This document shows, piece after piece, positions 13,544-18,121 of a DNA stretch of 18,121 nucleotides; position 1 is the first letter of the stretch; each line of letters begins with the position of its first letter. The notes beneath the pieces were generated by a model that did no database searches, was not told where the DNA came from, and saw only the letters and a program-made list of their open reading frames with translations. A program made the position numbers and the translations under genes. Source of the stretch: DATDPY01 sp964395765 (GTDB taxonomy: Bacteria; Bacteroidota; Bacteroidia; Cytophagales; Cyclobacteriaceae); the NCBI GenBank assembly GCA_964395765.1, contig CAYNCU010000070.1, forward strand, positions 1 to 18,121, given 5' to 3'.

Positions 13544-15982
13544 ATGGGTAAGTCAATTTTTTATTTTGTTTTGTTCACGAGTCTGATCTTGTTTTATTCC
13601 AGTTGCAGTCAAAAACCCGTGAAACAACGACTCGTATCCTTTGACGCAGGATGGTTATTTCTCAGAGACTCGGTAAAGGGAGCCGAAAATCCGGATTACG
13701 ATGATAAAGGCTGGCAACGGGTCGATCTTCCCCATGACTGGAGCGTGGAAGATCTGCCCAATCCATCCGACTCGGTAATCGGACCCTTTTCCAAAAACAG
13801 CCCGGGTAAAACGAGTACAGGTTATTTCATTGGCGGAACCGGCTGGTACCGGAAACATTTCAGCCTTACCCGGGAAGAAATGAATAAAATCATCTGGGTC
13901 AATTTCGACGGCGTTTATATGGATTGCGATGTATGGCTGAACGGCAAACACCTGGGAAAACATCCTTACGGATATACTCCCTTTAATTTCAGGTTGAACT
14001 CCTCCTTGAATCCGGCCGGAAAGGAAAATGTTCTGGCTGTGCGGGTACAAAACCTGGGTAAGAACAGCCGTTGGTATTCCGGTTCAGGAATTTACAGGCA
14101 CGTAGAATTAATCGTAGCTGATTCAGTACACATAATCCCCTGGGGCCTGTATGTCACCACCTATCAACCTTCAGCCGATAATGCCACTGCATTAATTGTG
14201 AGCACGATTGAAAATTCAAGCCAAAAGGATGTCGAAATCAGTGTTCAGACCCGTATTTATGATACGAGCGGAAACCTGGCTGCTTCAGTGGAATCTTCCC
14301 AGAAAATTCCCTCCGGCCAGACCTTCCCTATAAATCAGACTATCGGGATCAAAAATCCAATGTTATGGTTTCCTGAAAGCCCGGATCTATATCGTGCCGA
14401 AGTAACAATTGTATCCGGTGATAAAATTATGGACATCGCCCGTACGACGTTTGGTATACGGACCATCGCGGTAGATGCAGAAAACGGCTTACGGATAAAC
14501 GGGAAAAACTATCTTCTGAAAGGCGGATGCATGCATCATGATAACGGATTACTGGGTGCGGCTACCTTTGACAGGGCTGAGGAACGTCGTGTTGAATTAT
14601 TAAAAGCCAATGGATTCAACGCCGTGCGAACCAGCCACAATCCTCCTTCTCGGCAATTCCTGGACGCCTGTGACCGACTTGGGATCATGGTAATCGATGA
14701 AGCTTTCGATATGTGGGAAAGGCCTAAGAATCCACAGGACTACGCCAGGTTTTTTGATGATTGGTGGAAAAAGGATATTACTTCCATGGTCCTCCGTGAC
14801 CGGAATCATCCTTCGGTAATTTTCTGGAGCATTGGAAATGAAATCAATGAACGGGCCGATAGTTCCGGCCTGGCGATCGGTAAAATGCTGGCGGATGAAG
14901 TGAGGCATCTTGACCCTACGCGCCCGATAACTGAAGCGATCTGCGATTTCTGGGATCACCCGGGCCGAAACTGGAATACTACAGCGCCGGCTTTTGCACT
15001 GCTGGATGTAGGAGGCTACAATTACCAGTGGAGAAAATATGAATCCGATCATCAGCTTTTTCCTGAAAGAGTTATGATGGGAACGGAGTCAATTGCAATG
15101 GAAGCCTATCAAAATTGGGAAATGGTGGAAAAACATCCTTACGTGATTGGCGATTTTGTCTGGACGGCAATGGATTACATGGGTGAAACTGCCATCGGTC
15201 ACAGCATACTGGATAATGAACATAATGATTTCAGCCTTCCCTGGCCATGGTTTGATTCCTATTGCGGTGATATCGACTTAATCGGGGATAAAAAGCCACA
15301 GTCTTATTACCGCGATGTGGTATGGGATAACAGTAAAATTGAAATGCTGGTACATACTCCTGTTCCTCCGGGCAGGAAAGAGGTTATCAGTTACTGGGGC
15401 TGGCCCGACGAATGGCCTTCCTGGAACTGGAAAGGTCACGAAGGTGATAGCCTTCAGGTGCGCGTGTTTACTAAATGTAAAAGGGTAAGACTTGAATTGA
15501 ACGGGAAAATAATAGGGGTTCAGCCGGTATCCGACAGTGCGTTGCTGACTGCCGTATTTAAAGTACCCTATGAACCCGGCGTACTTAAGGCTGCTGGTCT
15601 GGAGGATGGCAAAGAGGTATGCCAGAAAACCCTGGTAACAACAGGGGAAGCCGCCGCTGTAAGGCTTCTTCCGGACCGTACCACGATCCATAACGACAGG
15701 AATGATCTTTCCTTTGTTAAGGTTGAAATTGCAGATCCAAACGGAAAGCTTGTACCGGATGCCTCAGTACCTGTAAAATTTTCCGTTACCGGCGCCGGCG
15801 AACTGGTGGCAGCAGGAAGTGGGTGTCCCGATGAAATGCACAGCTTTACCCGGCCTGAATGTAAAACATTTAAAGGTGTGGGTATGGTCATTATCCGTCC
15901 GACCGGTAAAAGCGGGACTGTAATTCTGAAGGCTGAAGCGGAAGGGTTGAAAGAAAGCGAGGTCAGTATTACTATTGAATAA
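13544..15982 (+). CDS. Glycoside hydrolase family 2 lipoprotein (beta-galactosidase-like)
   Basis: The 812-aa product has a lipoprotein signal peptide ending FYSSC, with Cys21 as the lipidated residue. Domains in order: GH2 sugar-binding jelly roll (about 28-195, with WYRKHF and GVYMDCDVWLNG), Ig-like domain (about 200-305), TIM barrel (about 308-590), then two C-terminal beta domains of the DUF4982 and GH2 Ig-like type (about 590-680 and 705-810). In the barrel the acid/base Glu433 lies in FWSIGNE and the nucleophile Glu515 in MGTES. Length and order match Bacteroidota enzymes annotated as beta-galactosidase, though related enzymes act on glucuronides, mannosides or ulvan fragments. No SusC/SusD, sulfatase or regulator gene is adjacent, so there is no polysaccharide-locus context to give the substrate. 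No acidic stretch follows Cys21, which leaves periplasmic versus surface location open. Confidence 0.94.
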   Translation: MGKSIFYFVLFTSLILFYSSCSQKPVKQRLVSFDAGWLFLRDSVKGAENPDYDDKGWQRVDLPHDWSVEDLPNPSDSVIGPFSKNSPGKTSTGYFIGGTGWYRKHFSLTREEMNKIIWVNFDGVYMDCDVWLNGKHLGKHPYGYTPFNFRLNSSLNPAGKENVLAVRVQNLGKNSRWYSGSGIYRHVELIVADSVHIIPWGLYVTTYQPSADNATALIVSTIENSSQKDVEISVQTRIYDTSGNLAASVESSQKIPSGQTFPINQTIGIKNPMLWFPESPDLYRAEVTIVSGDKIMDIARTTFGIRTIAVDAENGLRINGKNYLLKGGCMHHDNGLLGAATFDRAEERRVELLKANGFNAVRTSHNPPSRQFLDACDRLGIMVIDEAFDMWERPKNPQDYARFFDDWWKKDITSMVLRDRNHPSVIFWSIGNEINERADSSGLAIGKMLADEVRHLDPTRPITEAICDFWDHPGRNWNTTAPAFALLDVGGYNYQWRKYESDHQLFPERVMMGTESIAMEAYQNWEMVEKHPYVIGDFVWTAMDYMGETAIGHSILDNEHNDFSLPWPWFDSYCGDIDLIGDKKPQSYYRDVVWDNSKIEMLVHTPVPPGRKEVISYWGWPDEWPSWNWKGHEGDSLQVRVFTKCKRVRLELNGKIIGVQPVSDSALLTAVFKVPYEPGVLKAAGLEDGKEVCQKTLVTTGEAAAVRLLPDRTTIHNDRNDLSFVKVEIADPNGKLVPDASVPVKFSVTGAGELVAAGSGCPDEMHSFTRPECKTFKGVGMVIIRPTGKSGTVILKAEAEGLKESEVSITIE

Positions 15983-15983
15983 G

Positions 15984-16010
15984 AAAGTCACCCGTTTCCG
16001 AAGTGGCTTT
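15984..16010 (+). terminator. Candidate transcription terminator hairpin after the GH2 gene
   Basis: AAAGTCAC (15984-15991) and GTGGCTTT (16003-16010) pair as an 8-bp stem with one G-U pair and an 11-nt loop, starting 2 nt after the GH2 stop codon. The following bases (caattcatt) are A/T rich but lack a clean T run, so termination would be inefficient or factor-assisted. Confidence 0.35.
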
Positions 16011-16270
16011 CAATTCATTAATCACGAAAACATAAAGAAATATTTCGTAAACTCAGGAAAGGAGGCCCTATAACTCACAGTCCCCGGTTGTTTAATTCGT
16101 CTCTTAGACACCCGTTGAGCCCAAAGGTTTAATCCGGCATTAAATTTTCAGAAGGTCGTTTAAAAGGCAGGTTTTAATAGATTACTAATCTTGATATCGT
16201 TAACCAAATAAATAACGATGTGATAGCCGTTCGTATTATATATTATTAATGTATTATAATCCCCACCCCC

Positions 16271-16356
16271 GTTAGCGCAAGTGTTAGGCGCGGGCCGTGG
16301 GCAGGATCACCCTAGCGCAAGTGTTAGGCGCCGGCCGTGGGCAGGATCACTTGCGC
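16271..16356. repeat. Two GC-rich 40-nt tandem units ending in an inverted repeat
   Basis: Units at 16271-16310 and 16311-16350 match at 37 of 40 positions by eye and are about 65 % G+C. Each contains GCGCAAGTG (16275-16283 and 16315-16323). The reverse complement CACTTGCGC closes the element at 16348-16356, giving a perfect 9-bp stem with the second copy around a 24-nt loop that itself contains GGCGCCGGCC self-complementary bases. The element lies just 18 nt past the SDR stop codon. It could be a structured 3' end for that transcript or a dispersed extragenic palindromic repeat. No T tract follows it on the minus strand. Confidence 0.85.
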
Positions 16357-16374
16357 CTTATAATATTAATTCAT

Positions 16375-17082
16375 TTAAATATCCCCCAACTGAGGCCGGA
16401 TAATTATCTCCTCCACCACCGATGAATCGGATATGGACCATGCATTATATATTGCGTCAGCCACATCCTCCGGTTTCATAAATCTTTCCGGCGGCAATTC
16501 CGTTCCCTTCCAGCTATCCGTTAAGGTCGCGCCGGGAAGCACTGCCGTTACCCGGATATTTTTTTTCTTCATTTCTTCCCGCAACACAAGCGTCATACCA
16601 TATAATGCAAATTTGGATATGGAATAGGCCCCCCCGTTGGTATAGGCAGTTTTACTGGCTGTTGAACACATATTGAAAATATGCCCTTTCCTTTCGGCGA
16701 TCATAGCATCAATAATACCACGAATGATATGATAAGGGCTGAATAAATTTAGCTGCATCAGTTCTTCAAGATTTCCTTCCGGCTCGTTATGAACCTGTCC
16801 GGGTAAAAATATTCCCGCATTGTTAACCAATACACTTACAGGCCTGTTAAAGGAACGGATAAAGGAAATGAATTCTTCCGCGCCTTCTTTCACGGACAGG
16901 TCAACCGGCAGGTAATTAACTTTAGCCTGGGGGTAATCCTGTTTAATACTTACTTCCATTTCTTTTAACCCGTCCTTTGAACGGGCGCAGGTAATGACTT
17001 CGAATCCGGAAGACACAAATTTCCTGATAACAGCAAGACCGATTCCTTTGGTTCCGCCGGTAAGTACCAACAAGTCGCTCAT
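16375..17082 (-). CDS. Short-chain dehydrogenase/reductase (SDR), classical type
   Basis: The 235-aa product is a full-length classical SDR. It has the dinucleotide-binding TGGTKGIG motif at residues 8-15, a CARS segment at 32-35 whose Arg suggests NADP(H) preference, the structural NNAG at 87-90, Asn112, and the catalytic Ser140, Tyr153 and Lys157 (YSISK). The usual PG motif after the active site is VLPGATLTDSW near 181-191. It is cytosolic with no signal peptide. A longer frame beginning at a TTG (17115) adds 11 residues ahead of the nucleotide-binding strand; ATG 17082 fits the family better. The substrate is unknown. It is divergent from the MlaE-like gene across 107 nt, which need not mean a shared role. 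Confidence 0.93.
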   Translation of the reverse strand: MSDLLVLTGGTKGIGLAVIRKFVSSGFEVITCARSKDGLKEMEVSIKQDYPQAKVNYLPVDLSVKEGAEEFISFIRSFNRPVSVLVNNAGIFLPGQVHNEPEGNLEELMQLNLFSPYHIIRGIIDAMIAERKGHIFNMCSTASKTAYTNGGAYSISKFALYGMTLVLREEMKKKNIRVTAVLPGATLTDSWKGTELPPERFMKPEDVADAIYNAWSISDSSVVEEIIIRPQLGDI

Positions 17083-17189
17083 AATAATGTTGCTTAATTC
17101 CCGATTATATAACAAATATGTATTTATAACAATATTATTGCTTATTTAGATGCCACATCATTAATTTTAAGCCTCGCTAATCCAAAGGG

Positions 17190-17918
17190 ATGAAACATAT
17201 TGGGCGTTACTTCATATTTCTGGGCAGCCTGGTAATAAAACGGGAATCGTTTATGACCTATGTCCGGCTTACTGCCGATGAATGCATCAAGGTAGGCATC
17301 GATTCCATTTTCATTGTTGTTGTCATTTCATCCTTTATTGGAGCAGTGACAGCGGTTCAAACGGCCTATAATCTTGTTTCGCCGCTTATTCCGACCTATG
17401 TAATCAGCGTAATCACAAGGGACAGCATCCTGCTGGAACTGGCTCCTACCATCACCGCGGTAATTTTTGCCGGAAAGGTCGGTTCCAATATGGCGGGCGA
17501 ACTGGGAACCATGCGAATAACGGAACAGATTGATGCCATTGACGTCATGGGAATTAATTCCGCTTCCTTCCTGGCTTTACCGAAAATCCTGGCTTGCCTG
17601 CTGATGTACCCGCTGCTGGTTATCCTGGCCGGCTACCTGGGAATGCTGGGTGGTTATTTAGCAGCAACCTTAACAGGTTCAATGACTCCCGACCAGTACA
17701 TTTACGGACTCAGGTCCCAGTTCATTCCCTTTAATGTAACTTTCGCCCTGATCAAATCTTACGTCTTTGCCTTCCTCATCTCCTCCATATCTTCCTTTAC
17801 AGGCTATTATACCCGTGGAGGTGCCCTGGAAGTTGGCAAGGCCAGTACTACGGCTGTCACCACCAGTTGTATTGCAATCTTGTGCGCCGATTACCTTTTA
17901 GCCCAACTCCTTTTGTAA
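17190..17918 (+). CDS. mlaE: MlaE-family ABC transporter permease (lipid transport)
   Basis: The 242-aa product matches the MlaE/YrbE permease family in length and features: an amphipathic N-terminus, a first core segment with SSFIGAVTAVQTAYNL (about 46-61), the conserved RDSILLELAPTITAVIFAGKVGSNMAGELGTM-type block (about 76-107) followed by EQIDAIDVMGI (about 110-120), and three later membrane segments near 128-150, 180-200 and 220-240. MlaE works in the inner membrane with an MlaF ATPase and an MCE protein (MlaD) to move phospholipids between the membranes. The ATPase gene starts 4 nt after its stop, so this is an operon, and the MCE gene is expected beyond the window. The start ATG follows an AAAGGG stretch, a possible ribosome-binding site. 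Direction of lipid transport is not decided by the sequence. Confidence 0.93.
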   Translation: MKHIGRYFIFLGSLVIKRESFMTYVRLTADECIKVGIDSIFIVVVISSFIGAVTAVQTAYNLVSPLIPTYVISVITRDSILLELAPTITAVIFAGKVGSNMAGELGTMRITEQIDAIDVMGINSASFLALPKILACLLMYPLLVILAGYLGMLGGYLAATLTGSMTPDQYIYGLRSQFIPFNVTFALIKSYVFAFLISSISSFTGYYTRGGALEVGKASTTAVTTSCIAILCADYLLAQLLL

Positions 17919-17922
17919 TAAC

Positions 17923-18121
17923 ATGATAGAAATAAAAAATGTAAGCAAGTCATTTGAAGGCAAGATCGTAATTGAGGGTATCAACGGTCTATTCAAGCAG
18001 GGTATTCCCAACCTGATCATCGGATCGAGCGGTACAGGGAAAACCGTTTTATTAAAGTGCATTGTCGGCTTAATGGATCCTGACGAGGGCGATGTCATTT
18101 ACGACGGACGGAATTTTATTC
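17923..18121 (+). CDS. mlaF: MlaF-like ABC transporter ATP-binding protein (5' part, cut by window end)
   Basis: ATG 17923 begins an open frame that runs off the window, with 66 codons visible. It starts MIEIKNVSKSF as ABC ATPases do, with the A-loop aromatic Phe11 and the Walker A motif GSSGTGKT at residues 34-41, then LLKCIVGLMDPDEGDVIYDG, the typical stretch after Walker A. The Q-loop, signature and Walker B lie outside the window. The four-nucleotide gap to the MlaE-like permease makes it the cognate ATPase, powering lipid transport at the inner membrane. Confidence 0.9.
   Translation, partial: MIEIKNVSKSFEGKIVIEGINGLFKQGIPNLIIGSSGTGKTVLLKCIVGLMDPDEGDVIYDGRNFI

Larger units (their letters stand above)
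15983..16374. other. 392-nt intergenic region between convergent GH2 and SDR genes
   Basis: No convincing gene is seen. It holds a weak terminator hairpin next to the GH2 stop, a 7-bp inverted repeat (ATCGTTA at 16196-16202, TAACGAT at 16213-16219, 10-nt loop) in A/T-rich DNA, a short C-rich tract at 16261-16270, and a GC-rich pair of tandem 40-nt units at 16271-16350. The GC-rich part stands out sharply from the A/T-rich bases on both sides. Confidence 0.7.

Noticed and set aside
16271..16350. Integron attC site
   Set aside because: GTTAGGC in each unit fits the GTTRRRY core, but the matching RYYYAAC partner and the expected imperfect stem are absent, and no integrase is present.
17113..17120. 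-7 promoter element for the SDR gene (CATATTTG on the minus strand)
   Set aside because: It has one mismatch and no -33 element at a suitable distance; in such A/T-rich DNA this is weak evidence.

Overview
The window looks like chromosomal DNA of a Bacteroidota (Bacteroidetes) bacterium, probably an environmental or uncultured member. The reasons are: start codons mostly lacking strong Shine-Dalgarno sequences but preceded by A/T-rich leaders; a promoter-like TAnnTTTG element upstream of at least one gene; large FtsX/MacB-type permeases with a shared N-terminal prefix domain next to a PadR regulator, a layout familiar from this phylum; and two secreted lipoproteins, one of them a GH2 glycosidase with the multi-domain layout common in Bacteroidetes. 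The assignment rests on gene content and style, not on a marker gene.

Layout. 1-180 is a GC-rich array of ten 18-nt units in two alternating forms whose cores are reverse complements. 258-5990 (+) is a regulated transport module: a PadR-family repressor, an 18-codon leader ORF lying over mutually exclusive hairpins, and two large FtsX-like ABC permeases overlapping by 8 nt. No ABC ATPase gene is next to them. 6115-10379 (-) holds an amino acid permease followed 43 nt later by a secreted M1 metallopeptidase (a plausible peptide-scavenging pair), then an SRPBCC-domain protein. 10650-11959 (-) holds a class I methyltransferase of the leucine-carboxyl/polyketide O-methyltransferase type and a small lipoprotein. 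Divergent from these, 12074-15982 (+) encodes a PLP-dependent aromatic amino acid decarboxylase and a GH2 lipoprotein. 15983-16374 is a 392-nt gap with two 40-nt GC-rich tandem units and inverted repeats. 16375-17082 (-) is a short-chain dehydrogenase. From 17190 (+) an MlaE-like permease and the start of an MlaF-like ATPase begin a phospholipid-transport operon cut off by the window end.

Most genes belong to well-known families. The least explained parts are regulatory or repetitive: the alternating 18-nt array, the repeats around the PadR promoter, the PadR/leader/permease junction, and the 40-nt tandem element at 16271-16356. I found no CRISPR array, rRNA, tRNA, phage gene or transposase. 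No single exciting new system is proven; the strongest candidate is the PadR-leader-permease control region together with its ATPase-less permease pair.
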